Shown: piece by piece, positions 27,780-36,202 of the stretch | Numbering within the stretch: position 1 is the stretch's first letter | Layout of the letters: the number at the start of each line of letters is the position of its first letter | Position numbers and translations under genes: made by a program | Source of the DNA: an uncultured Clostridia bacterium | Lineage (GTDB): Bacteria > Bacillota > Clostridia > TANB77 > CAG-508 | Direction: 5' to 3' | NCBI GenBank assembly: GCA_934167965.1 | Contig: CAKPMJ010000004.1 | Location: forward strand, 62,001-126,000 | Length of the DNA stretch: 64,000 nucleotides | Notes under the pieces: generated by a model | What the model saw: only the letters and a program-made list of their open reading frames with translations | What the model was told of the DNA's origin: nothing | Database searches by the model: none

Positions 27780-28970
27780 TTATTGTATATCATATATTCC
27801 ACTATTTTCAGCTGTTTCTTTTAGTTCAATATCTAGCTTTAAAGATACTGCTGGACGAAGTCCCCTTGTATCAGCATAAGCTTTACCATCTGTATCAAAC
27901 AAGTAACCAAAATCCACATTATAATTAACAACATAAAATATTCCCCAATATACATATCCTGTATCTCCAAATATACATGAAGATCCCAACCAATAGTTTT
28001 GATTAGAATTAGTACCTTCAGCTACTAAATTATATACATTTCCTAAATTTGTCTTATAAGGTTCTGTTGTCATTACATAATTATAATATGTATTCTTTAA
28101 TTTTAACGTTTCTCCCACTTTTAAATCTTTATATTGTCCTCCCTGTACATATGTTAAACTTGTATAATCTGATACAACAGGTGAACTCTCTCCATACAAT
28201 TTATAATTTACTTTTCCATCTACCAATGTATACTCCACTTCATGTCCATATCCGTATACTTGATTAGGTTCAAATTTCGTTTTTTCAAATTTTGCAATTT
28301 TATCTATGTCTTCCACTTGTACACTTCTTGCTCCTGTTGCCCCTTTTCCAAATCCATATATACTGCATATATTATTTATTTCTTCTTTTCCATACTCTAC
28401 TGCTAAAGCTCCTGCTTTTTTAGATTCATCTGAAGAGAAATCTGCGGCTTCTGCTAACTTACTCCCTAAAGATAATCTTTGCACTTCTCCATCAGCATTT
28501 CTTATATTTGTTGTTGGCATTATTAATATTTGCCCGTTATCATCTACTCCTAATACTTTCCATACCAATTTTTGTTTTCCATCTTCATTATTAGCTAATT
28601 GAAATGTTTGATCTTTGTAACCATTTCTTGTTTTATATGAGGTTACTTTCAGATAATCTTTTTCTACTCCTGTATATGGATCATAGTTTATTTGTGACCC
28701 TAATTTTATTGTTGTCGTTCCATTTGTTACATTTCCTTTTCCATCCAAACACCATTTATTTCCCGAATAATTATTTAATAATCCTTCGTATTGCGATAAT
28801 TTTGATGTTTCATCTCTTTTTGCCTCCCCTGTTTTTTCTTTTGCATCTGCAGCCTTCTTTAATATTCCATTTTCCCCTGATAACATTGCTATTGCTACTC
28901 CTACCAATATTAATAACACTATTATTGTTATTACTAATGCTATTAATGTTATTCCTTTGTTTCTTTTCAT
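27780..28970 (-). CDS. Prepilin-like protein P9 without dockerin
   Basis: 396 residues. It shares the N-terminal pilin helix (GITLIALVITIIVLLILVG) but then diverges. There are no calcium loops. The C-terminal 260 residues resemble the surface domain found on many clostridial prepilin-like proteins that ends in NYWLGSSCIFGDTGYVYWG and YADTRGLRPAVSLK, a fold I associate with formylglycine-enzyme/FISUMP-like domains. That assignment is tentative. It is the only member of the arrays without any dockerin remnant, inserted between P8 and P10. Confidence 0.88.
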   Translation of the reverse strand: MKRNKGITLIALVITIIVLLILVGVAIAMLSGENGILKKAADAKEKTGEAKRDETSKLSQYEGLLNNYSGNKWCLDGKGNVTNGTTTIKLGSQINYDPYTGVEKDYLKVTSYKTRNGYKDQTFQLANNEDGKQKLVWKVLGVDDNGQILIMPTTNIRNADGEVQRLSLGSKLAEAADFSSDESKKAGALAVEYGKEEINNICSIYGFGKGATGARSVQVEDIDKIAKFEKTKFEPNQVYGYGHEVEYTLVDGKVNYKLYGESSPVVSDYTSLTYVQGGQYKDLKVGETLKLKNTYYNYVMTTEPYKTNLGNVYNLVAEGTNSNQNYWLGSSCIFGDTGYVYWGIFYVVNYNVDFGYLFDTDGKAYADTRGLRPAVSLKLDIELKETAENSGIYDIQ

Positions 28971-28995
28971 TTTTATTTTCCTTTCTTATATAAAA

Positions 28996-29724
28996 TTATT
29001 CAGCAAATTCTATGCTAATATCACTATCATTTGGAGCTTGTACATTTTGATCTATTTCTTCATCTGAATTATCAAAATATATTCTATCAATTAATTTTGA
29101 ATCTTCTAAATTTATTATATTATTGTGATCTACATCCATAGACAAAATTAGATAGTATGGTATATCTTCATCTTCTTCGAATTTTATTTCTTTTTCTCCT
29201 AGATATAAGCTCTTATTATATGCAAAAAAATCTATAGAAGTTGAATCTGTTGAGTCTATTTCTCCATCTAGATTAGTATCACCATATATTAAAACTCTTC
29301 CTACTTCATTACTTCCTTCTTTTATTACCATTCCTGTTGCAACAGATATAGTTTTGTCTTCTATTTCGCTTCCATCAACATTTAATATATTATAATTTTT
29401 TGGTAACTTATTTATAACGTCTTGTACACTTTCGCTTTTATTTTTATTTTTTACTATAATTCCTGTTAGATATCCATTGGCAAATTTATATGGTGTACCA
29501 TTTTTTGAAAAGTCTATCTGCACTTCAAAATCTGATAATCTTGTTTCTTCCTCTTTTTGTGCTTGTTCTGTTTTTGTTTTTGCTTCTGCTGCCTTCTTTA
29601 ATATTCCATTTTCTCCACTCAGCATTGCTATTGCTACCCCTGCCAATATTAACAACACTATTATTGTTATTACTAATGCTATTAATGTTATTCCTTTTTC
29701 TTTCTTACTAATAATATTTCTCAT
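28996..29724 (-). CDS. Pilin-dockerin protein P10 (short form)
   Basis: 242 residues, start MRNIISKKEKGITL with GGGAGG upstream. Loops DTNLDGEIDSTD and DVDHNNIINLED. The spacer between loops is longer than in paralogues because of an acidic insertion (GEKEIKFEEDEDIPYYLILS). It ends 30 residues after loop 2 with IDQNVQAPNDSDISIEFAE and has no C-terminal module. Confidence 0.9.
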   Translation of the reverse strand: MRNIISKKEKGITLIALVITIIVLLILAGVAIAMLSGENGILKKAAEAKTKTEQAQKEEETRLSDFEVQIDFSKNGTPYKFANGYLTGIIVKNKNKSESVQDVINKLPKNYNILNVDGSEIEDKTISVATGMVIKEGSNEVGRVLIYGDTNLDGEIDSTDSTSIDFFAYNKSLYLGEKEIKFEEDEDIPYYLILSMDVDHNNIINLEDSKLIDRIYFDNSDEEIDQNVQAPNDSDISIEFAE

Positions 29725-29749
29725 TTTTTCCTCCCAGAAATTCTAATTC

Positions 29750-30715
29750 TTATTCAATTATTATCTTTCCAACATACACTTCTTTTTCATTATATACACA
29801 TATTACTTCATCTCCATTTTGAATGTTTTCTGTTGTTGTAATTTCTTGCCCATTTCTTTCTATTTTACTTCCTTCTGGTAATACATTTAATAAATCTCCT
29901 GTTTTAGTTTCCACACTTGTTTTAATTTTAAATTTATACTCATCTATATCTTTATAATATTCTAACCTATAAACATCAGTTTCATCAGTTATTTGGCTCC
30001 AGCACAAAATGCTTTCTTTATCTTCTATTATTTTGCTTGGATCTAAAGCACTTTTATTCCATATAATTTTTGTTTCCTCTCTCTGTATATGATACTTAAT
30101 TAATTTTAAATCTTTTCCATCAATCTTACCATCATGATTTACATCCATTGCTATTCTTATAAAATCAATTTTTCCTAATTCATTTTTACCTTTTGCATAA
30201 TTACTTAAATATGAGTAGTCTAATCCATCAATTACTCTAGAACTACGATTGCAACAAATATCACCAAACACTACTGTTCTTGCAACTATATTTCCTTCTT
30301 TTACAACTGCCATTCCTGTTGAAATATCTGTATTGTCTTTTTCACTTTCAACTATTGTTTTATCTTCCCCTATCTTTGTCGTCGTATCATATACATATTT
30401 TAGTTCAATATTATACCCTTGTGGCAATTTGCTTTGTAAATCTTGCACTTTATCCCCTGGATTTATTCCTGTTATAAATCCATATCTGCATTTATATTTC
30501 GAATTATTTGTTAAAAAACTAGTCGTTATTTCCATGTCTGTTAATGTTGTTTCTTCTTCTTTTTGTGCTTGCTCTGTCCCTGTTTTCGCTTCTGCCGCTT
30601 TCTTTAATATTCCATTTTCTCCTGACAACATTGCTATTGCTACTCCTGCCAATATTAATAATACTATTATCGTTATTACAAGCGCTATTAATGTTATTCC
30701 TTTGTTCTTTTTCAT
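29750..30715 (-). CDS. Pilin-dockerin protein P11
   Basis: 321 residues. First loop is disrupted (DICCNRSSRVIDGLD); second is canonical (DVNHDGKIDGKD). Module B C-terminus (TDVYRLEYYKDIDEYKFK, GDEVICVYNEKEVYVGKIII). First gene after the internal attenuator L4. Confidence 0.9.
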   Translation of the reverse strand: MKKNKGITLIALVITIIVLLILAGVAIAMLSGENGILKKAAEAKTGTEQAQKEEETTLTDMEITTSFLTNNSKYKCRYGFITGINPGDKVQDLQSKLPQGYNIELKYVYDTTTKIGEDKTIVESEKDNTDISTGMAVVKEGNIVARTVVFGDICCNRSSRVIDGLDYSYLSNYAKGKNELGKIDFIRIAMDVNHDGKIDGKDLKLIKYHIQREETKIIWNKSALDPSKIIEDKESILCWSQITDETDVYRLEYYKDIDEYKFKIKTSVETKTGDLLNVLPEGSKIERNGQEITTTENIQNGDEVICVYNEKEVYVGKIIIE

Positions 30716-30822
30716 TTTCCTTTTTTCTCCCTTTTTATTTCACTCTTTATATTCGTGTATTTTTTTATGTGATTTTTTAGTCTATTTTATCCTATTTTTA
30801 TATTACCATATTTATTTTTTAT

Positions 30823-30849
30823 TTTACAGTGATTTTTATTCATACTTTT
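30823..30849 (-). other. Conserved MNKNHCK element after leader L4
   Basis: Frame reads MNKNHCKIKNKYGNIKIG then stops, so here it is not fused to the pilin. Confidence 0.65.
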
Positions 30850-30876
30850 GTTTTGCTCTTGACATTCACAACAAAA

Positions 30877-30930
30877 GACAATATAAATTTATCCGGTATT
30901 ATCATAATTACCAAATAAGCTAATATTGCC
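30877..30930 (-). terminator. Leader L4 hairpin/attenuator between P12 and P11
   Basis: Minus strand GGCAATATTAGCTTATTTGGTA pairs with TACCGGATAAATTTATATTGTC, then TTTTG. Internal to cluster 2: no promoter is visible before it, so it would act on transcripts arriving from P12. Confidence 0.75.
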
Positions 30931-30961
30931 TTTTCTTTTATTATGCTCTTCATTTTCTAAA

Positions 30962-31018
30962 CTATTTTTTTGTGTATACTACTCTTACAAGGCTTTCATC
31001 CTTTTTCAGTCTTGTCAT
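30962..31018 (-). CDS. Leader ORF L4 (no dinucleotide tract)
   Basis: 18 codons, MTRLKKDESLVRVVYTKK, stop about 32 bases before the hairpin. It aligns with L5 (M-R-K-SL-RV-T) but the CA/GT tract is reduced to TATACACA followed by seven A. GAAGG touches the ATG, so initiation is doubtful; a second short ORF starting at 31037 has better spacing. The frame through the hairpin (SLFGNYDNTG) is open but not reached. Confidence 0.4.
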   Translation of the reverse strand: MTRLKKDESLVRVVYTKK

Positions 31019-31060
31019 CCTTCGTTTTTCTCATTTTTTCTTACTCCTAAAAAATAATTA

Positions 31061-32035
31061 TTATTCAATTATTATTTTTCCAATGTGCACTTCCTTTTCC
31101 TTATATGAGTATATAACCTCATCTCCATTTTGAACATTCTCTGTTGCTTCTATTTCTTGTTCATTTCTTTTTATTTTGCCGCCTTCTGCTAATGTACTTA
31201 AAAAGTCTTCCACTTTTGTTTCACTTGTTTTCATCTTGAAATTATAGTTATCTATTTTTTCATCATATTGTAATGTATAAATATCAGTTTCACTACCATC
31301 TTCAAAAACCTTTTGCACATATGCATATCTTAAAAGACTCTCTTGATCTAATATTATTTTATCAGGATTTGAAACATATAAGTTTTGGGATATTCCTAAT
31401 TCATGACCTGATGAAATATAAAGTTTAAAATTCTTTAAATCTTCACCATTAATTTTTCCATCACAATTTAAATCTACTGCCGCTTTTCTAAAATCTTCTT
31501 TTATTTCATTTGAGTTCATTGCGTATTTGGCTTTGAAATTCCCATAATCATTTGCATTAATTCCTCCGTCGCACCTTATATCACCAAATAAAACTGTTCT
31601 AGCTATTATCTCACCGTTTTTCATTACTGCCATTCCTGTTGAAACCACAGTAGTACTTTTTTCGGATTCTTCTATTGCTTCATCCTCACCTTCATCAGTT
31701 GATGCAACCCATTTATATTTTAATGCTACCTTATATCCTGTTGGTAAGGCATCTTCTAAATTTTTCACAGTATCAGTAGTTTCTAATCCTGTTATAAATC
31801 CATATCTGCATTTATATTTCGAATTATTTGTTAAAAAACTAGTCGTTATTTCCATATCTGTTAATCTTGTTTCTTCCTCTTTTTGTGCTTGTTCTGTTTC
31901 TGTCTTTGCTTCTGCTGCTTTTCTTAATATTCCATTCTCTCCTGATAGCATTGCTATTGCTACCCCTGCCAATATTAGTAATACTATTATCGTTATTACA
32001 AGCGCTATTAATGTTATTCCTTTGTTCTTTTTCAT
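31061..32035 (-). CDS. Pilin-dockerin protein P12
   Basis: 324 residues from the ATG at 32035 (AAAAAAGGAG upstream). An in-frame extension runs back through the MNKNHCK element to 32236. Loops DIRCDGGINAND and DLNCDGKINGED are both near consensus. Module B C-terminus. First gene of cluster 2, separated from P11-P8 by the internal leader L4. Confidence 0.9.
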   Translation of the reverse strand: MKKNKGITLIALVITIIVLLILAGVAIAMLSGENGILRKAAEAKTETEQAQKEEETRLTDMEITTSFLTNNSKYKCRYGFITGLETTDTVKNLEDALPTGYKVALKYKWVASTDEGEDEAIEESEKSTTVVSTGMAVMKNGEIIARTVLFGDIRCDGGINANDYGNFKAKYAMNSNEIKEDFRKAAVDLNCDGKINGEDLKNFKLYISSGHELGISQNLYVSNPDKIILDQESLLRYAYVQKVFEDGSETDIYTLQYDEKIDNYNFKMKTSETKVEDFLSTLAEGGKIKRNEQEIEATENVQNGDEVIYSYKEKEVHIGKIIIE

Positions 32036-32142
32036 TTTCCTTTTTTCTCCTTTTTTTATTTCACTCTTTATATTTGTGTATTTTTTTATGTGATTTTTTG
32101 GTCTATTTTGTTCTATTTTTATATTACCATATTTATTTTTTA

Positions 32143-32170
32143 TTTTACAGTGATTTTTATTCATACTTTT
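32143..32170 (-). other. Conserved MNKNHCK element after leader L6
   Basis: The MNKNHCKIKNKYGNIKIEQN frame stays open into P12. Confidence 0.7.
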
Positions 32171-32198
32171 ATTTTGCTCTTGACACACATCGCAAAAA

Positions 32199-32253
32199 GA
32201 CAATATTATTCTATCCGGTATTATTATAACTACCAAATAAAATAAATATTGCC
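32199..32253 (-). terminator. Leader L6 hairpin/attenuator upstream of P12
   Basis: Minus strand GGCAATATTTATTTTATTTG pairs with the arm CCGGATAGAATAATATTGTC, then TTTTTG. A short ORF reads straight through its 5' arm. Confidence 0.78.
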
Positions 32254-32270
32254 TTTTTTAATTTATTCAT
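32211..32270 (-). CDS. Leader ORF L6, fixed through-hairpin reading
   Basis: 19 codons, MNKLKKAIFILFGSYNNTG, with AAGGAG 6 bases before the ATG. It has no dinucleotide tract; it begins just before the hairpin and stops in its 3' arm. A five-codon ORF (MTNEKE) lies directly upstream. If reading through the hairpin opens the gate, P12 is permanently open. Confidence 0.6.
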   Translation of the reverse strand: MNKLKKAIFILFGSYNNTG

Positions 32271-32306
32271 ACTTTTACTCCTTTTCATTCGTCATTTTTC
32301 ACCTAT

Positions 32307-32335
32307 ATATTATCATTAGTTAACTTTATTGTCAA
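32307..32335 (-). promoter_or_regulatory. Promoter of leader L6
   Basis: Minus strand TTGACA (32335-32330), 17-base spacer, TAATAT (32312-32307). Confidence 0.8.
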
Positions 32336-32400
32336 TATTCTTCAATATAGTTTTTTTTTTATATTTTGTATTACAATGATATGAAATAACAACTTTACTA

Positions 32401-32429
32401 TTTACAATTTATACCTTTTATGATATAAT
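32401..32429 (+). promoter_or_regulatory. Promoter of the DUF4364 gene
   Basis: TTTACA (32401-32406), 17-base spacer, TATAAT (32424-32429). Divergent from the L6 promoter. Confidence 0.75.
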
Positions 32430-32463
32430 CTGTACAAATTTAATATATAAGGAAGTGGCTATT

Positions 32464-32997
32464 ATGACAGAAAATTACAATAATAGCTTGGTAGAAAATA
32501 AGGTCTTAATATTATATACATTAAAAAAGAGTGGAAAAGACTTCACTGACAATAACCTATTCAAAGTTATATCAGCAATAAATGATATAAATTACTTCTA
32601 TTTTAGTGAATTACTAGTTGACCTTGTAGATTCCAAGTTAGTTGGAAAATATACTAAAGATGAGCAAACTGTTTTTGAAATTACTTCTGAGGGAAAAAAC
32701 GCTCTTGAACTTACATTAGACGCTTTACCAGGAATATTAAAATTAAAGGCAGATAACTTATTTTCTAAAGAATTAAGTGATATTGCAGAAGAATCATCAA
32801 TAACAGCTGAATACATACCAGAAAATGAAAATGATTATACAGTAAAATGTAAAATAATAGAAAATAATAAAACAGTTTTTGAAGTAAGAACATTTGCATG
32901 TTCAAATGATCAGGCAAAGCGTATTGCAGATAACTGGAGAGCTAATGCAAATACGATTTACCCTCAAATTCTTAATTTACTAAATTGTGAAAAATAA
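32464..32997 (+). CDS. DUF4364 family winged-helix protein
   Basis: 177 residues from the ATG at 32464; a GTG nine bases earlier sits on top of the ribosome site GGAAG. The N-terminal part (LVENKVLILYTLKKSGKDFTDNNLFKVISAINDINYFYFSELLVDL) and FEITSEGKNALEL look like a winged helix of the PadR/DUF4364 type. The C-terminal part is a small beta domain (YTVKCKIIENNKTVFEVRTFACSNDQAKRIADNWRANANTIY). Its regulatory target is unknown; it sits head to head with pilin cluster 2, which makes a local role possible but unproven. Confidence 0.83.
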   Translation: MTENYNNSLVENKVLILYTLKKSGKDFTDNNLFKVISAINDINYFYFSELLVDLVDSKLVGKYTKDEQTVFEITSEGKNALELTLDALPGILKLKADNLFSKELSDIAEESSITAEYIPENENDYTVKCKIIENNKTVFEVRTFACSNDQAKRIADNWRANANTIYPQILNLLNCEK

Positions 32998-32998
32998 T

Positions 32999-33649
32999 TT
33001 AAAATTTATAAAATGGTGGCTTACTTTCAAAAGTCATCATTTCTTTTTTTGTTGGATGTTCTAGTGTAAGTTTATATGCCCAAAGCCTAATTTGTTTTCC
33101 TCTTCCCCTTACACCATATTTTTGATCACCATATAAGCTATGTCCTGCATAAGCAAATTGAACTCTTATTTGGTGATGTCTTCCTGTATGTAAATTTACT
33201 TTTACAACACTTAAATCTCTTTTTTCGTCATAATTTAAAACTTCATAGTCCAATATTGCAAGTTTAGCATTTTTCTTTTCTTTGTTTACAACCTTGCTCA
33301 TATTATTTCTTTCGTCTTTATATAAATAGTTCTCTAAAGTACCGGCATTTTCTTCAAACTTTCCATCAACTGTTGCAATATATGTTTTTTGCAATGTTTT
33401 ATTTCTTACTTGTTCACTAAGCCTAGACGCCGATTTTGAGGTTCTTGCAAATACCATCACTCCACCAACTGGTCTATCTAATCTATGTACTAAACCTATA
33501 TAAACCTCTCCTGGTTTATTATATTTTTCTTTTATATATTCTTTTACAAGTGATAACATGTCTTTATCACCTGTTTTATCTGATTGTGATGGAATGTTTG
33601 GCTCTTTTTCTACTACTATAATTTGATTATCTTCATAAATTACTTTCAT
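32999..33649 (-). CDS. RluA family pseudouridine synthase
   Basis: 216 residues from the ATG at 33649, two bases after the stop of the upstream methyltransferase. It lacks an S4 domain and starts directly with the catalytic fold (MKVIYEDNQIIVVEKEPNIPSQ). The signature is HRLDRPVGGVMVFARTSKSA and HTGRHHQIRVQFAYAGHSLYGD. Target uridine cannot be told from sequence. It is the third pseudouridine synthase gene in this window, but in a separate operon with an rRNA-type methyltransferase. Confidence 0.88.
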   Translation of the reverse strand: MKVIYEDNQIIVVEKEPNIPSQSDKTGDKDMLSLVKEYIKEKYNKPGEVYIGLVHRLDRPVGGVMVFARTSKSASRLSEQVRNKTLQKTYIATVDGKFEENAGTLENYLYKDERNNMSKVVNKEKKNAKLAILDYEVLNYDEKRDLSVVKVNLHTGRHHQIRVQFAYAGHSLYGDQKYGVRGRGKQIRLWAYKLTLEHPTKKEMMTFESKPPFYKF

Positions 33650-33651
33650 TT

Positions 33652-34521
33652 CTAATTTTTTTGCTCCCATCTTCCAAAAATACCACAAGGTAGCACAAGT
33701 GACGACTTCTCCATTGGAAGTCCAATTTCTCCTGCTTGAACTATTCCTTTATGTTCTTTATTTACAGTTAGGTTTAAAATATTAGCTAAAACCATACTTG
33801 ATATTCCTGTTGTATAAGAGTTTATTAAAAAGAATAATGGATTGTCAGATAAAACCTTTGTGCATAATTCTACTAGGTCATAAATATTGTTTTCAAATTG
33901 CCAAACTTCTCCATTTGCACCTCTTCCATAAGATGGTGGATCCATTATAATGGCATCATATTTATTGCCTCTTCTTATTTCTCTGTTCACAAATTTTTGA
34001 ACATCATCTACTATATATCTTACCTTTTTATCTGCAAGTCCTGATGACTGTATATTTTCTTTGGCCCATGATACCATACCTTTTGAACTATCAACATGAC
34101 AACAAGAAGCTCCTGCTGATAAACATGCAACAGTTGCTCCTCCTGTGTATGCAAATAAATTAAGTACTTTTATTTCTCTTTTAGCAGATTTGATTTTATT
34201 TATCATCCAATCCCAATTAACTGCTTGCTCAGGAAATAAGCCTGTGTGTTTAAATCCCATAGGCTTAATGTTAAAAGTTAAGTTTTTATATTTTATTTGC
34301 CAAGAATTTGGCATTTTTCTTTTATAATCCCAACTTCCTCCACCTGTTTTACTTCTAGAGTAAATTGCATCTGCTTTTTTCCACTCATTTGGAAAACTCT
34401 TATTATTCCACACAATTTGTGGATCCGGTCTAGATAGAGTTATATTTCCCCATCTTTCTAATTTTTGTCCATTTGCCATGTCTATTATTTTATAATCTTG
34501 CCAATCTTTTGCTATGTTCAT
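33652..34521 (-). CDS. Class I SAM-dependent methyltransferase, RlmI/RlmK-like
   Basis: 289 residues from the ATG at 34521, which has AAAGG upstream; a GTG reading six codons longer is possible. SAM-binding motif I is VLNLFAYTGGATVACLSAGA, motif II-like region VDSSKGMVSWAKENIQSSG, and motif IV is YDAIIMDPPSYGRG, typical of the RlmI/RlmK branch that methylates 23S rRNA bases. The RNA-binding PUA domain of full RlmI is missing. Middle gene of a three-gene unit. Confidence 0.87.
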   Translation of the reverse strand: MNIAKDWQDYKIIDMANGQKLERWGNITLSRPDPQIVWNNKSFPNEWKKADAIYSRSKTGGGSWDYKRKMPNSWQIKYKNLTFNIKPMGFKHTGLFPEQAVNWDWMINKIKSAKREIKVLNLFAYTGGATVACLSAGASCCHVDSSKGMVSWAKENIQSSGLADKKVRYIVDDVQKFVNREIRRGNKYDAIIMDPPSYGRGANGEVWQFENNIYDLVELCTKVLSDNPLFFLINSYTTGISSMVLANILNLTVNKEHKGIVQAGEIGLPMEKSSLVLPCGIFGRWEQKN

Positions 34522-34540
34522 TTCTTCATTACCTTTCACT

Positions 34541-34696
34541 TTAAATATTTGTAAGTATTTTCATAAAATTATATATTAAAATAAAATTTAGAGTACAGCA
34601 CATAAAAAATAATATTATAGAAGCTCCCAATAATTTATGCTTGCTCATAAAATTTAAAATACTGCTTGTACTCTTTTCCTTTTTAAAATTTTGCAT
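34541..34696 (-). CDS. 51-residue single-helix membrane protein
   Basis: ATG at 34696 with AAGGGGGT seven bases upstream, stop TAA at 34541. MQNFKKEKSTSSILNFMSKH is a basic N-terminus, followed by one membrane helix (LLGASIILFFMCCTLNFILI) and YNFMKILTNI. The end is 19 bases before the methyltransferase ATG, so it opens that operon. No family recognised. Low GC, good ribosome site and position support it as a real small gene. Confidence 0.65.
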   Translation of the reverse strand: MQNFKKEKSTSSILNFMSKHKLLGASIILFFMCCTLNFILIYNFMKILTNI

Positions 34697-34753
34697 ATAC
34701 ATACCCCCTTATTATATGTATATGCATGTTGTTTCTTAAATATGACTATTTTT

Positions 34754-36190
34754 TTAATTTTGTTTTGTATATCCTATAGATTCCATGTATTCAGTAATTT
34801 CTCTGCTGTCAGTTCCTTTTACAGCATAATACTTATTCTTTCCTTCAATAGTTTGCATATAAATATCATCACTTACAGGGCTTAATTTAGTTTCTCCATT
34901 TAAGTCTATGCATCCATATTTTCCTTTACATACTACAATTAAATTGTATTCTGGTATTAATAGCAAATTGTGTGATGTTCCTTGTACATTTGTAGTTATA
35001 CAACCTACTTTGTCATATTCTAAATTTGTTATTTTTTTACCATCAGTATCAAAAAATCCCCATTTTTCATTTTGACATACTGGTATTAATTTATTTGCTA
35101 TTATATATCCATTTGTAATATTATTGTCTACAAAGTCTTTTGTATCAATTCCTATCTTTTCATATTCTAAAGGAATCTTAATGTTACCATTTATATCAAC
35201 TACTCCATATAGCTTTCCATCAATAGATGCTAAATAAAGTTCCTTCTTGTTATCTATTAATTCTAGTTTGCTGTAAACTGGCTTTATTTTCATTTCTCCA
35301 TCATTTGATATTATTCCTATTTTGCCATCATTTCCTGTGAATAAAAATGCAGAATTCTGAGGCATATATGTTAATGATTTATATTGGAATCCAAGTATTT
35401 CTTTTTTTCCATCAAAACTAACAACACCATATTCACCTGTTTCTTTTGTTACTACCAACATTCCTTCAAGTATAGCTTTTTGGTTTACAAATGTCTCATC
35501 TAAATCCCTATACCCCATTTTGCTAATTCTAGTATTTCCGTCTTTATCTTCTGTTGTAAAAGCCGAAACATAGTAATCTAGTGTATTTATTGATATAGTT
35601 CTTGTTTGTGCATCATAAGATACTATTGCGTTAAAACCTTTTTCTATTCCTTCTAAGTTGGTATATATAACATCATTTTGCTTGATTACTTTTTCATTTA
35701 TAGGATATGTTTCATAATTCATATTTTCATTTGATGTACTTGTTATACTTGAGGTGCTTTGTCCTTTTTTATCACTTATATCTATTTTTGTTACAACATC
35801 TGAATCCACTTGAAATATTGCTACTTCATTTTCATTTTTTACATAGCAACTATTTGTATCTTCTGATGTTACAGTATATGTACCATTTCCTGATTCATAC
35901 CCTAAATATTTTGCTACGTCTTTTATTGGCGCATACATTTCTAAGTTTCCATTATCATTAATATTAATTTTTAACATATTATATAATTGTGCAACTTGCG
36001 TATTTTGTCCCTTTTCAACACCATTTAATTGGAAGTATATTTTGTTAGGATCATAAGATAAATACACCATTCCACAAATTAATGCTATCATTAATACAAA
36101 TGTAATTATAATTGCTATTAATATAGTCTTTTTTAATTTTTTTCTCTTTTCACTTTCTCTTTTATCTTCATATCCATCGTACAAACTCAT
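34754..36190 (-). CDS. Membrane-anchored WG-repeat protein
   Basis: 478 residues. Short cytoplasmic basic N-terminus, one membrane helix at about 24-46 (ILIAIIITFVLMIALICGMV), then an outside part. Residues 55-200 resemble a copper-amine-oxidase-N/stalk-like domain (NGNLEMYAPIKDVAKYLGYE). The C-terminal half is a series of WG-type beta repeats (GEYGVVSFDGKKEILGFQYK, DGKIGIISNDGEMKIKPVYS, KLYGVVDINGNIKIPLEYEK, EKWGFFDTDGKKITNLEYDK, KYGCIDLNGETKLSPV). Such proteins are common in Clostridia but of unclear role. Last gene of dapF-dapL-ruvA-tgt. Confidence 0.85.
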   Translation of the reverse strand: MSLYDGYEDKRESEKRKKLKKTILIAIIITFVLMIALICGMVYLSYDPNKIYFQLNGVEKGQNTQVAQLYNMLKININDNGNLEMYAPIKDVAKYLGYESGNGTYTVTSEDTNSCYVKNENEVAIFQVDSDVVTKIDISDKKGQSTSSITSTSNENMNYETYPINEKVIKQNDVIYTNLEGIEKGFNAIVSYDAQTRTISINTLDYYVSAFTTEDKDGNTRISKMGYRDLDETFVNQKAILEGMLVVTKETGEYGVVSFDGKKEILGFQYKSLTYMPQNSAFLFTGNDGKIGIISNDGEMKIKPVYSKLELIDNKKELYLASIDGKLYGVVDINGNIKIPLEYEKIGIDTKDFVDNNITNGYIIANKLIPVCQNEKWGFFDTDGKKITNLEYDKVGCITTNVQGTSHNLLLIPEYNLIVVCKGKYGCIDLNGETKLSPVSDDIYMQTIEGKNKYYAVKGTDSREITEYMESIGYTKQN

Positions 36191-36202
36191 TAAAAATCCC
36201 CC

